From the NCBI RefSeq assembly GCF_027887165.1, contig NC_077228.1:212339635-212403634 (forward strand): a stretch of DNA of 64,000 nucleotides, in the 5' to 3' direction. The notes under the pieces are model-generated. The model was not told where the DNA came from, made no database searches, and was given only the letters and a program-made list of their open reading frames with translations. The position numbers and the translations under genes were made by a program. Positions 23,668-35,119 of the stretch are shown one piece after another. Every line of letters begins with the position of its first letter. The stretch's first letter is position 1. The DNA comes from Monodelphis domestica (Eukaryota > Chordata > Mammalia > Didelphimorphia > Didelphidae).

Positions 23668-24480
23668 TCAAAAGGATTAATTTTATGCTTCTTTCCTATA
23701 CTCCATTTCCAAAATAAAGAGCTTTGCTATGGTTCCACCAAGTTGTTGTGAGCAATAATTTAACTGATTTGGAAGGGCTTGACGTGTTAATGGAGTGTTA
23801 ATTTTCCCCCAATCTTGCTTTAAGAGAGCACCTGGAGAAAGGAACTGTACAAGACTTCAAGGGGTATTCTTTTTAGACTCCCCATCTCTTGTGACTGTGG
23901 AAGATAAAGCCAAAGGGCAAAAGAAGACAAACATTCCAAGTTCACAAAAAGCAAATGAATTATTTTCTTACCTCCTCCCACTCTAAAGATGCCTGAAATA
24001 AAAAGCTAGATGAACATAATCATATACTGCCTTGGAATAAAAAAACTGGTATTTTCTGATAAAAGTTTCTGTTCATACTGCTCAGCTTCCAAATTGATGT
24101 TTATTGCACGGAGGCTCCCACAATGCTTGACAAATACTTTGGAGATTCCTTCCCTACCTAAAGTAATATAAAAAGGGTAAACAGAAGAAAAGCTATGTAA
24201 TGCTACATACAACTGAAAGGCCTTTCAAAAATCAGCACAAAGTAAAGCTACCAGCAGTTTTACCAGTCTTCAGAGTTTCTGATGACATATTCCAAGTCTG
24301 AACCCATATGAGCACAGTAACTTGGAAGATGGTTTTGTTGGGTAAATTTGGAGTTCCAAACTTTGTATTCTGAGAGCCATGGAGGAGCATAGCACCTCCT
24401 TCTTAATAAATGTGTAGGAGGTGAGGGCTCATGAGTTTGGAATACTGCACATAACCAACCCCATTTACAACATTTCATGT
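23668..24480. other. SAP30BP intron 3, nothing recognised
   Basis: A 68-codon minus-strand open frame at 24006-24212 looked exon-like at first, but it lacks convincing splice sites and any protein I recognise. Confidence 0.4.
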
Positions 24481-24735
24481 CCTTCCCCTGGGCTTTGTCT
24501 ATGTAGTTCTCCCATCTTTGTATTATTCCCTCTAAGCCTCTGCTCGTAGAATCTCTAGTTTCCTCCTACACATCATTTTGTATAACTGGCAGGTACTTTG
24601 TTTGTAATTATGCCTCTTCCATAAAATTTAAGCTCATGGAGGAAAGAGACTGGATTATTTGTCTCGACACATGTGGTATGTCTAGCTCAATACCTTGTAC
24701 ATAGGAGTTTAATAATTTTTTCTTGAATTGCATTT
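24481..24735 (+). repeat. LINE-2 3' end
   Basis: Sense L2 tail: CCTCCTACACATCATTTTGT, AAATTTAAGCTCATGGAGG, AGCTCAATACCTTGTACAT and AGGAGTTTAATAATTT. Confidence 0.7.
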
Positions 24736-24904
24736 AATGTGACCTATTTTCTCCTTTATTTTCTATCTTGAATAAAAAGGAAAGCAGTTAATTCATCAGA
24801 TTTATATATCAAACCACCCAATTATACTTTTCCTCAGTGCCACAAGCTTTCCCAGAAATCTTATTTTGCCTTTAAAGAAATCTGTTTTGAAATAATAAGT
24901 AATA

Positions 24905-26781
24905 TATATCTTAACCAGTGGCAAGTATTATCTGTAGTGGGGATAAGCTAGAACCCATCCCAGTAAGATTAAAAGTGAAGCAAGGATGCCAATTATCACC
25001 ACTATCATTCAATACTGTATTTGAGATACTAGCTATAGCAATCTGTCAAAGAGAAGAAAAAGAAATGAAAGGAATTAAAAAAGGCAATGAGAAAAAAAAC
25101 TATCACCCTTTGCAAATGATGGTATACTTAAAGGATCCTAGAGAATCAACTAAAAAACTAATCGAAAAAATGAACTTCAGCAAAGTTGCAGAAACCTACA
25201 TAAGTCCTTAGCATTTCTATATAATACCAACAAAGTCTAGCAAGGATAGAGAAATTTCATGTAAAATAAATGTAGACATAAAATGCTTGGGAATCTACCT
25301 GCCAAGACAAACCCAAGAACTATATGAACACAATTACAAAATAACTTTTTACACACAAATAGTCAGATCAAAACAAATGAAGAAATATTAGTTGCTCATG
25401 AGTAGGACAAGCCAATATAATAAAAATGACAATTCTACTGAAGTTAATTTACTTATTCAGTGCAATACCAATCAAACTATCAAAAATTATTTTATAGAGC
25501 TAGAAAACAATACTAACAAATTCATTTTCAAGAACAAAAGAATACCAAAGGAATCAATGAAATAAATGTAAAGGAAGGTGGTCTAGCAATACCTGATCTA
25601 TCATTAAAACAATATGTAATGCCTAAGAAATAGACCACAGGAATAGATTCATGAACATAAACATCCAAGGTTTTGGCACAAGAATTCACTATTTTACAAA
25701 AACTGCTAGGAAAAATGAAAACCTGTTTGGCAGAAACTAGATATTGGTCCATCCATACCCAGAAACTAGGTATGGATAGACCAATATCTCACACACTATT
25801 TTAAGAGACGGTCAAAATGAGTAAATGATTTAGATACAATGGGTGATACCATGAGCAAATTCTGGGAGCATGGACTATCTTACCTTTTAGATCTATGAAT
25901 AAAGGAAGAATTTATGACCAAATGAGAGAGAGCACAATGGAAAGTAAAATGGATAGTCTGAATTACATTAAGTTAAAAAAGTTTTGCGCAAATCCAAAAG
26001 AGCAAAATTAGAAGGAAAGAAAAAAAAGGGAAAATTTTTATATCAAGTTTCTTTGATAAAGGCCTCATTTTCCAAGAATATAGAAAACCGAGTCAAAGCT
26101 ATTAAGAAGAAAAGTCACCCCCAATTGATAAATGGTCAAAGGATATGAACAACAGTTTTCAGAAGAAATCAGTGTTAAAGTCACATAAAAAATGCTCTAA
26201 ATCACTATTGATTAGGAAAATGCAAGTTAAAACTCTGAGGTTGACAGAAAGGAAAATAATAAATATCAGAGGAGATGTGGAAAAATTGGGACACAAATGC
26301 ACAGTTAGTGGAATTGTGAGCTGATTCAATCTTTCTGAAGAGTAATTTGGAATTATGCTCAAAGGGCTTTAAAACTCTATGTGCATATGCACATACCACT
26401 ACTAGGTCTCTCTCCCAAAGAGATTAAAAAAAAAAAGAGCAAGTGGAGGAAAAGACCTCTAAATACAAAAATATTTACAGCAGCTCTTTTTATGCTGGCA
26501 AAGAATTGGAAATTGAAGGGGTGCCCATCATTTGGAGAATGCCTGAACAAATTATAGTACACAATTGTGATAGAATACTGTTGTGCTATAAGAAATGATG
26601 AGTAGGATTATTCTAGAAAGACATATATGAACTGATGTAAAGTAAACAGAATCAGGAGAACATTGTAAAATATTCCTGTTACTGTGTACAATGATCAACT
26701 GTGAATGACTTAACTATTCTCAGCAATATCCAAGATAATTTTGAAGGACTTATGATGAAAAATGCTATCTACTTCCAAATA
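24905..26781 (+). mobile_element. LINE-1 with reverse transcriptase fragment
   Basis: A 5'-truncated old L1. At 24918-25050 the plus frame encodes KVKQGCQLSPLSFNTVFEIL, which matches the L1 reverse transcriptase motif (QGCPLSPLLFN in human L1). Downstream parts follow L1 ORF2 order to the conserved 3' region near 26460-26640. Many frame breaks are present. The 3' end continues at 27280-27495 after the antisense L1 insertion at 26799. Confidence 0.85.
25743..25786. repeat. Imperfect inverted repeat (hairpin)
   Basis: ATTGGTCCATCCATA and TATGGATAGACCAAT form a 15-bp stem with one mismatch around a loop of about 13 nt. The loop also repeats CAGAAACTAG from just upstream. It looks like a template-switch scar inside the L1. 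Confidence 0.8.
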
Positions 26782-26798
26782 AAGAACTGGTAGAATCT

Positions 26799-27262
26799 TT
26801 TTCTTTTTAAAAATTGATTAATTTAGAGAGCATTTTTCCAGGATTACAAAAAATAATGTTCTCTCCCTCCCCTCCCCCTAACCCCCTCCCATATCTGACG
26901 CACAATTCCACTGGGTTTTGCATGTGTCTTTGGTCAAGATCTATTTCCATATTATTGATAATTGCACTAGGGTAATCATTTAGGGTTTATAACCCCAATC
27001 ATATCCCCATTGACACATGTGATCAAGCAATTGTTTTTCTTCTGTGTTTCTACTTCCACAGATTTTCCTCTGAATGTGGATAGTGTTCTTTCTCATAAGT
27101 CCTTCAAAATTGTCCTGGATCATTGCATTGCCACTAATGGAGAAGTCCATTACATTAGATTTTACCACAGTGTTATCAGTCTCTGTGTACAATGTTCTCT
27201 TGGTTCTGCTCCTTTTACTCTGCATCAATTCCTGAAGGTTATTCCAGTTCACATAGAATTCC
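26799..27262 (-). mobile_element. Antisense L1 3' end nested in L1
   Basis: Antisense L1 tail: a T-rich start, CACAATTCCACTGGGTTTT, ATTATTGATAATTGCACTA, CAGATTTTCCTCTGAATGTG and CATAGAATTCC. It is flanked by the perfect 17-bp repeat AAGAACTGGTAGAATCT at 26782-26798 and 27263-27279. Removing it restores the host L1 text. Confidence 0.94.
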
Positions 27263-27279
27263 AAGAACTGGTAGAATCT

Positions 27280-27495
27280 GAATACAGGTCAAAGCATACT
27301 TTAAAAAAACACCCTTTTTCTTGTTTGTTTGTTTTTTGGGCTCTGTGTTCTTTGGCAACATGGCTAATATGAAAATCAATTTTCCATGACTAAATATGTA
27401 TAACCTACATCAAATTGCATGCCTTTTCAAGGAGGGGGGAGAGAAGGGAGAGAATTTGGAACTTGAAAATTATAAAAAACATAAAAAAATAAGAT
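27280..27495 (+). repeat. 3' end of the host LINE-1
   Basis: Older-type L1 tail: TTTGGCAACATGGCTAATAT, AAATATGTATAACCTACATC, a GGGGGGAGAGAAGGG block, and AATTTGGAACTTGAAAATT. It is the same older tail type as 19441-19510. Confidence 0.8.
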
Positions 27496-27539
27496 AGAAG
27501 CTTGATCTTGGGAAGAGCATTCATTTCTTTTTTTCCTAT

Positions 27540-27750
27540 TTAAAAAACAACAACAAACTGCCTTACCTGCTGTGTTAGAATTGATACTAAGTATAGGTTC
27601 CAAAGCAGAAAAGTGCTAAGGAATATGCAATTAGGGTGAAGTGACTTGCCCAGGATCACACAGTTAGGAAGTGTCTAAGGCCAGATTTTAGCCTAGGAAT
27701 TCCCCTCTCCAAGCCCAGTGCTGTATCCCAAGCAACCTAACTGCTCTTGA
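27540..27750 (-). repeat. Marsupial CORE-SINE
   Basis: Antisense copy: CTGCCTTACCTGCTGTGTTA, GTGAAGTGACTTGCCCAGGA, and a head decayed after CCAAGCCCAGTGCTGTAT. Confidence 0.9.
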
Positions 27751-27892
27751 AAATGTCAATTTCTTAAGCCAGTGTTTCAAGTATAAAATCTCTCCATTCA
27801 AGCCTGATTCTCTCATACTCAGTTGGTAAATGTCTATTCTTTTTTGTTTTCTTCTGGCCATCAATCCATCTATTTGTTTTCTTTTCTTTTCT

Positions 27893-28104
27893 TTTCTTTT
27901 TTAAATTAAAACCCTTACCTTCCGTCTTAGTCAATACTGTGTATTGATTGGCTCCAAGGCAGAAGAGTGGTAAGGGCTAGGCAATGGGGGTCAAGTGACT
28001 TGCCCAGAGTCACACAGCTGGGAAGTGTCTGAAGCCAGATTTGAACCTAGGACCTCCCGTCCCTAGACCTGACTCTCAATCCACTGTGCTACCCAGCTGC
28101 CCCC
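27893..28104 (-). repeat. Marsupial CORE-SINE with CTTTT tail
   Basis: A near-complete antisense copy: AAACCCTTACCTTCCGTCTT, GGTCAAGTGACTTGCCCAGA and GCTACCCAGCTGCCCC. On the plus strand its tail reads (CTTTT)n at about 27879-27900, an expanded, altered A tail. Confidence 0.95.
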
Positions 28105-29150
28105 ATCTATTTGTTTTCAAAGGAAGGGAGTATCGAGGACAATAAATGAATGGAAATATCTTTATCCATAGGAACTGTGGCAATAAAGAAAAAAATAAAC
28201 ATGAGAAAATGTCACAGGTCAACCAAGGTAAAAGATGGATACTGAAAAGGCAGCCCAGAGAGAGGGAACAAACATGGGCTCTGGAGATGGAAACAGAGGA
28301 CATAAAACAATGTATCAGACCCTCATTTTTTTTTTAAACTGAGGATTAGGAGTTTGAATTTCCATCTTTGATTCTGGGATTCTAGGATGGGCCTATTGTA
28401 AGACAGTAGTGTACCCTATTGTTGAGCAAGTCAGGAACATGTATACAGAAAGATACATCCCCAAGAGACATTAATAATAATAACTAAAGGCTGATGCTCT
28501 GTTCTGCAGAGCATTTTAACCAAGTAAGTGAATGGGATGGTTTTTCTGAACTCTCAATTCATTAGGAAACATTCAGGTTTTTTTGTGCTTGCACTTTACC
28601 TAACAGTCTGGGAACTTCCTTTCAAGTAGAAATCTTGAATTTTTTTCCAGGGTCCACCTTATCCTCCATGGAGTTCCCTGCTGTTATGTGCTATTATCTG
28701 TTCTTGTAGCATACCAGGCATGTTAGCATCTTGGCTCCCACCTGACATTCCTAAAATCTCCAATAAAAGTTGGGGAAGAGAGCGAGTCTCCCTCTTGATC
28801 CTCTTTTGTTCTTCCGACTGCTCTAAATGCTCTTGCTGTTCTAGCCTATCTTGTTCCTCATGACCACTGTTGCCCCTCATATTTCTCATTAATCCTTTGG
28901 CATTCTGGCCCATGATAAGTATTACTGGAGCTTGCGACTCCCCACTTGTTTCAACTTGTTGTCTTTGAGTCTTTATTCTGGCCGTTTCTCCCTCTATCTC
29001 TATTATCTATTCATCCATTTTCCTCAAGCCTCCATTCTCCTTCTCAGGTCACCACCCACAAGTAAATTATATAGGAACTGAAGGCAGTTCCTATAGTTCT
29101 CTCAGACAAATTTCTAAATGAGAAAGAATTCGGGGGGGTGGGAGGGTGGA
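28105..29150. other. SAP30BP intron 3 with an acidic open frame of unknown origin
   Basis: No repeat family is recognised. The minus strand at 28659-28913 has an 84-codon open frame rich in Glu, Gln and Arg (EEQDRLEQQEHLEQSEEQKR) followed by a stretch with Gly and Met. I do not recognise it. It could be a decayed retroelement piece or chance. Confidence 0.35.
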
Positions 29151-29151
29151 G

Positions 29152-29362
29152 GGAGCAGGTGGGTAGCTCAGTGGATTGAGAGCCAGGCCTAGAGATGGGA
29201 GGTCCTAGGTTCAAATCTGGCCTCAGACACTTCCCAGCTGTGTGACCCTGGGCAAGTCACTTGACCCCCATTGCCTAGCCCTTACCACTCTTCTGCCTTG
29301 GAGCCAATACTCAGTATTGACTCCAAGACGGAAGTTAAGGGTTTTTGAAAAAAAAAAAAATT
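29152..29362 (+). repeat. Marsupial CORE-SINE, near full length
   Basis: A good sense copy of about 210 bp: GGGTAGCTCAGTGGATTGAG, AGGCCTAGAGATGGGAGGTC, CTGTGTGACCCTGGGCAAGT, TCTTCTGCCTTGGAGCCAAT and CTCCAAGACGGAAGTTAAGG, then an A tail. Confidence 0.96.
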
Positions 29363-29587
29363 CAGGGATGCTTTTAATCTGAACTATAATATAACTATTC
29401 TGATGGAAAGAATCAATCAATTGAAAGTGCTAAATACACATATGGACACAAAACTCTTGGCTTTTGCAGTCTTAAAACAGGTTGACTTTATGTACAGTTT
29501 TGCTTACTCTACTTTCAATAATTTAAAATTTTTCAAAGTGCTTTAGATTCATAAACTCATATTTTCTTCTCAAAGTAATGTCATGGG

Positions 29588-29795
29588 GGTAGGAGTAGGA
29601 GCTACATGGCTTAGTGGATTGAGAGCTGAGCCTAGAGATAGAAGGTCCTGGGTTCATATTTGACCACAGACACTTCCTAGCTGTGTGACCCTGGGCAAGT
29701 CACTTAATTCCCATTGACTAGCCTATACCATTTTTGCCTAGGAACCAAAACAAAGTACTGATTCTAAGACAGAAGGTAAGACAAAAGAAACCCAA
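29588..29795 (+). repeat. Marsupial CORE-SINE
   Basis: Sense copy: GGCTTAGTGGATTGAGAGCT, TAGCTGTGTGACCCTGGGCA and GATTCTAAGACAGAAGGTAA. Confidence 0.93.
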
Positions 29796-29799
29796 TGTC

Positions 29800-29945
29800 A
29801 TGAAGTGTACAGCACAGGCATTATCATCTCCATTTTACAGATGATGAAAATGTGCAATGAGAGAAATTAACTAATTTGCCCGTGATTTCACATCTCATGT
29901 TAGAAGCAAGATTCGAAACCATGTCTTCCTAACTCCCAGGCCAGT
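29800..29945 (-). repeat. MIR SINE fragment
   Basis: Antisense MIR: ATCTCCATTTTACAGATGAT, then TAACTAATTTGCCCGTGATT. Confidence 0.75.
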
Positions 29946-30399
29946 AAGAATGTTTTTACAGTTTGAAGTGAACAGTTTAAGTGAAATTGGCAAACTACTA
30001 AAAATATTAATTCCTTCAGGCAGATTAGTTCTTGTTACATATTAGGAAAGAGAAGATAGCATGGAAGAATACTTTTTTAGCATATTCTGAAGTCAAAGTA
30101 GGAAAGTTACTGCCACCTAGTGGATGGAAAGTGTTAATACTTCTTGATTTACATTTCTTGGGCAGTTCAATAGTCTCAGAAGTAGAAATTGATAGGATAT
30201 TTAGGTATGGGCTCTAAAACAAAAGAAAAGGGAGGTTATGGTACAAAGAAATAAACATAGGGAAGGGCGTCACTCTTTCTGGATGAGGAAATTTCTTCTA
30301 TCAGTAACTGCAACTCTGAATGTTAAATAGTTAGAAAATATATGGTTTATGCATGTAGCCTGAGTGGGGTCTGAATCAGATTAAAATATAATATGGGGG

Positions 30400-30552
30400 G
30401 GAAGGGGGGAAAGGCTACAGGGTGGATACTTCCTACCTATGTGACCCTGGGCAAGTCACTTAACCCCAAATGCCCAGCCCTTATTGCTCGTCTGCCTTGA
30501 AACCGATACTTAGTATTGATTCTAAGACCAAAGATAAGAGGGTTTTTTTTAA
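30400..30552 (+). repeat. Marsupial CORE-SINE, 5' part reduced
   Basis: Sense core and tail: TGTGACCCTGGGCAAGTCAC, TCGTCTGCCTTGAAACCGAT and TATTGATTCTAAGACCAAAG, with most of the head missing. Confidence 0.88.
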
Positions 30553-30599
30553 GTAATTAAGAAAGATCTAACAAAATAAATATACAAAACATAGGAAAT

Positions 30600-30815
30600 G
30601 TTAATATAGGGCTAAGTTAATATGTGGTCCTCAGAGATACCTATGTATAGTGTAGTGGCTCCCTTTCCATTGAGCTAATGATAGTGTAGAGAGCTGAATC
30701 AGTGACTTCAGGGTCATATCACATAGCCAGTATGTGGCTAAAGAAGGTCTTGAACCAAGTTCTTCTGCTTTTGAAGCTGGTTCTTATTTGTTACACTATG
30801 CTGTCTCTCCATAGT
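30600..30815 (-). repeat. Probable MIR fragment
   Basis: Decayed antisense MIR: GCCAGTATGTGGCTAAAGAA, then GAACCAAGTTCTTCTGCTT and TTACACTATGCTGTCTCTCC. Confidence 0.55.
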
Positions 30816-31495
30816 ACAAAACTGACTCTAAATATTAGCTAAAATAACTCCAATTGTATCACTAACAAAAGTATTCATCTGGGAACCAAGGGGTGGAAGA
30901 CATTATGGTCACACATTTGTCCACCTTGGGGCGTACAATTAGTGGAGGTAAAAATCAACAAGGTTTTCAACAAGAGGATCTTGAACAAGGCCACACTAGA
31001 GGTGATTCTGGAACCTAGGTAGTGCTACCCTAGAGTGGCAGAGAAAAGCCAGGGAGCAACTGATCTGGAACAAGTACTCTGGTAGGAAGTCTGTACTAGA
31101 GTGTCAATACAATTATGCCATGATTTTATGAGTGTAAAAAAAATATCATTATTTAAATTGCAAAGTTTAAATTCCTTTTGAGAAGAATTTTAGGTAAAGA
31201 AGATGCTACCTCTCTGAATCCAGAACTGAACTGTTGGAGAAGCCACCATGAAGAAGCCTCCAGACCACAAGTTGCACAAAATTGAACTTTGGGTGTGGTT
31301 GATTGAACATTTATTTGTATGTATACTTTTATGACAAAGGGGACTGCTCCCTAACGGCTTTTTGTCAATGTGTTCAGCAATTATTGGTTTTATTCTTTTT
31401 TCTCTTATCCTCACACTATTGTAATCAAAGTTTATTATGTTTTTATGATCCTTTTGGGGAAAAATTAATTTTTCCAAAAATGATCACACGAGGAA

Positions 31496-31842
31496 TGTAA
31501 AAAATAGACTCGAATACAGGACTACAACCCCCATGAGCCTTTGCTCCACTTCCCCAGAATGCCTTGTAATCTCACCTGGGCCGAGATCGAGAAGGTATTT
31601 AAGCTGATTCAAAGGCTTTTGAGGCTCTTGGCTCTTTTGGACTTCTGTTTTGCAGCAGGCGCGTCTCTTGCGTGATGTGAGGTTATTTTGTCTAGGCACA
31701 TGTTTCTTACTTGTATATTCTTTAATCTTTAACCTTTAATAAACCTCTAAAAAATATAATACTCCTTGCAGAGAGAAACTAATTTCTACCTGCCTCAGAT
31801 GTCATAGTCTCTCCCCATCTCCCCTAAATTTTAATCTTTACA
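31496..31842 (+). mobile_element. Solo LTR of an endogenous retrovirus (fossil)
   Basis: A 347-bp sequence bounded by TGTAAAAAATAGACTC and TTTTAATCTTTACA, so it has TG...CA ends. It has a TATA-like GGTATTTAAGCTGATT and a downstream polyadenylation signal CTTTAATAAACC, in the order expected for an LTR. It matches 33515-33841 (opposite strand) along its whole length. No internal retroviral region is next to it. I see no clear target duplication around it. Confidence 0.88.
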
Positions 31843-32927
31843 TGAGCAAGCAGTAGAAGAGCACTTGGGTGACTTTCACCTTCACTCTGGCCAAGGCAGA
31901 ACAGAAATTGCCATTTAATAATAATATATAATAATAAATTAACACAACCTTTATATGGAAGAACAGAGGAAAAATGTTAGTGATAGCAATATTTTCCTCT
32001 TTGATATATTTAACAAGAAAGTGTGCCTAAAGTAATTTTCAAGTATTAAAAAAAAAATCTCCTCAGAAGTTTCCATCTTCTTTTAGCTTGGTTATGTTCT
32101 ATAAGTACCCTGGAATACCACTTGCAGGTACCCCAACATATTTCGATACCAAGGATAGCCTATGGCTAAATTAATTTGGAAACGTGTGGATTAGCATAAG
32201 TGATATTGAAAAGGAAGATGGCTTATCACACAGAGGAGAAATCAGTGCAGAATGGAGAAGCTGGATTGGTCCTAGTCATGTCTAGCAACATGTAAAGAAT
32301 CAAGGCTTTGAGGTAGTGGGAGGAGGTTTTCTTGGGAACCCTATGGTTTAGCCATGCTGAATAGAAAACACTGCTTTGGGGTGGGGAGAAATGTCTGCCA
32401 CCCAGGTAGGTGGGAGAAAAAACTAATATAATATAGACCAGAACTGGGCTAGCCCTTTTTCACTATGAAAGGTGAAGTGATCTCCACTGGTTAATATACT
32501 TTCTCCTCCTATTCTCTGAATCTGTGTAATTAAGACTCAGGGCTGAAAGCTGCTTTCCCTCTTTCCCTACTAGCACTATTACCTCAGACTCAATCACTTC
32601 AGGCACATCCCTCCCTCACCCTTCCATTTCGTTATCTGTAATAAGCTTCTGTTAAGGAACCTCCCTTCTTATTCAATTTCCTCCTTTCATACTTCAATTG
32701 ATCTTGTACTCAGGAGAACCCAGTTTCTCTCAAGACTGTGACATTCCTGACCACTGTCTTCAGTACCAAGTGTACTTTCTCTCCTGCTTCTCAATATATC
32801 CAACAGGAAGATGACAATTCCCTGATCTTCACGGCCATTTCCAGATTTCAGTACCTGAACCTCAGTTTTCTCTTGTGAGGACTTTCTTCATACCTGGAAA
32901 CCTCTCTACATATGGATGTCCCTCCAA
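31843..32927. other. SAP30BP intron 3, nothing firmly recognised
   Basis: Part of 32520-32900 has the C/T-rich, exon-like texture of sense L2 ORF sequence (TACCTGGAAACCTCTCTAC) and may be an L2 fragment. Confidence 0.35.
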
Positions 32928-33514
32928 CCCATTTCAGCAGCAAGAATTAAAAAGAGAAATTCCATTTAAAATCACCCTAAACAAAATAAAATACTTAGGA
33001 ATCTATCTGCCGAGACAAACACAGGAACTATACGAACACAACTACAAAAAACTCTCCACACAATTAAAACTAGATCTATAAACAATTGGGAAAACATTGA
33101 GTGCTCATGGGTGGGATGAGCTAACAATAAAAATGACAATCCTACCCAAATTAATCTACTTATTTAGTGCCATACCCATTGAACTACCAAAAACTTTTTT
33201 ACTGAATTAGAAAAAAACATAACAAAGTTCATTTGGAAGAACAAAAGATGAAGGATATCCAGGGAAATCATGAAAAAAATGCAAAGGAATGAGGACTTGC
33301 AGTCCCAGATCTCAAACTATACTATAAAGCAGTGGTTATCAAAACAATTTGGTACTGGCTAAGAGACAAAAAAGAGGATCAGTGGAATAGACTTGGGATA
33401 AATGACCTCAGCAAGACAGTCTATGATAAAACCCAAAGATCCCAGTTTTGGGGACCAAAATCCACTTTTTGATAAAACTGCTGGGAAAATTGGAAGATAG
33501 TATGGATTTGGATG

Positions 33515-33841
33515 TGTAACAGTTAAAATTTAGGAATATGGGGAGACTGAGGCAGGTAGAAATTAGTTTCTGCAAGGAGTATTATATTTTTTTAGAGGTT
33601 TATTAAGGATTAAAGAATATACAAGTAAGAAACATGTGCCTAGGCCACACATCATGGAAGAGACACCTGTGCTCCAAACCGAGAGTCCAAAAAGAGAGAG
33701 CTGAAAAGCCTTTGTAATCAGCTTAAGTACCTTCTCGATCTCCGCCCACCTCAGAATTCCGGTGAGATTACAAAGCATTTTGGGGAAGTGGAGCAAAGGC
33801 TTGTGGGGATTGTAGTCCTGTATTGGAGTCTATTTTTTACA
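33515..33841 (-). mobile_element. Solo LTR inside LINE-1 (fossil)
   Basis: A 327-bp antisense LTR of the same family as 31496-31842, with TG...CA ends (plus-strand reading TGTAACAGTT to TATTTTTTACA). It is flanked by the 4-bp repeat GATG (33511-33514 and 33842-33845). Without it the L1 reads on as GGATTTGGATGAACATC. A 4-bp duplication is typical of class I (gammaretrovirus-like) insertions. No internal retroviral sequence is adjacent, so it is the product of LTR-LTR recombination. Confidence 0.92.
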
Positions 33842-34848
33842 GATGAACATCTCACACCCTACACCAAGATAAACTCAGAATGGGTGAATGATCTGAATAT
33901 AAAGAAGGAAACTATAAGCAAATTAGGTGAACACACAATAGTATACTTGTCAGGTCTTTGGGAAAGGAAAGACTTTAAAACCAAGCAAAAGCTAGAAAAA
34001 AACCACAAAATGTAAAATCAATAATTTCGATTTCATTAAATTAAAAAGTTTTTGTACAAACAAAACTAATGCATCCAAAATTGGAAGGGAAGCAACAAAT
34101 TGGGAAACAATGTTCATTACAAAAACCTCTGACAAAGGTCTAATTACTCAAATTTATAAAGAGCTAAACCAGTTGTACAAAAAAATCAAGCCATTCTCCA
34201 ATTGAAAAATGGGCAAGGGATATGAATAGGCAATTTTCAGTTTAAAAAACCAAAACTAAGCACATGAAAAAGTGTTCTAAATCTCTTATAATCAGGGAGA
34301 TGCAAATCAAAACAACTCTGAGGTATCACCTCACACCTAGCAGATTGGCTAACATGACAGCAAAGGAAAGTAATGAATGCTGGAGGGGATGTGGCAAAGT
34401 GGGGACATTAATTCATTGCTGGTGGAGTTGTGAATTGATCCAACCATTCTGGAGGGCAATCTGGGAACTATGCCCAAAGGGTGATAAAAGACTATCTGCC
34501 CTTTGACCCAGCCATAGCACTGCTGGTTTTGTACCCCAAAGAGATAATAAAGAAAAAGACATGTACAAAAATATTCATAGTTGCGCTCTTTGTGGTGGCC
34601 AAAAATTGGAAAATGAGGAGATGCCCTTCAATTGGGGAATGGCTGAACAAATGGTGGTACATGTTGGTGATGGAATACTATTGTGCTCAAAGGAATAATA
34701 AAGCGGAGGAATTCCATGGGGACTGGAACAACCTCCAGGAATTGATGCAGTGTGAGGAGCAGAACCAGGAAAACATTGTACACAGAGACTGATACACTGT
34801 GGTACAATCGAATGTAATGGACTTCTCCATTAGTGGCAATGCAGTGAC

Positions 34849-34905
34849 CCTGAACAACTCAGAGAAACCTGAACAACTAGGAGAAACCTGAACAACTAGG
34901 AGAAA
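34849..34905. repeat. 3 x 19 bp tandem repeat in the L1 3' region
   Basis: CCTGAACAACTCAGAGAAA is followed by two copies of CCTGAACAACTAGGAGAAA, all in direct tandem just after the L1 open frame. Confidence 0.93.
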
Positions 34906-35119
34906 AACCACTATCCACATCCAGAGGAAACACAGTGGGAGTAAAAACACCGAAGAAAAACAACCACTTGACTACGTGGGTCGAAGGAATATGGTTGGGG
35001 ATATAGACTCTAAATGAATATCCTAGTGTAAACAACAACATGGAAATAGTTTCTGATCAAGGAAAAAAAAATCCGGTCCCTTTCTAAAAAAAAAAAAAAG
35101 GATTCCCCCTCTCATGATT

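Larger units (their letters stand above)
32928..35090 (+). mobile_element. LINE-1, 5'-truncated, split by a solo LTR
   Basis: L1 ORF2 C-terminal half plus 3' end. At 32945 the frame encodes IPFKITLNKIKYLGIYLPRQ, typical of L1 ORF2 after the polymerase. At 34340-34440 it encodes [20 protein letters not shown], a Cys/His cluster, followed by [10 protein letters not shown]. It ends in L1 3' UTR text and an A run near 35090. It is interrupted at 33515-33841 by an LTR and has several frame breaks. Confidence 0.92.

Noticed and set aside
24006-24212. Minus-strand frame considered as a missing SAP30BP exon
   Set aside because: The sequence does not match the expected protein between exon 3 and exon 4, and the true exon 4 with correct phase was found at 7079-7121.
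31496-33841. A provirus bounded by the two LTRs
   Set aside because: The LTRs are inverted relative to each other, and the second lies inside an L1 with its own target duplication, so they are separate solo LTRs.
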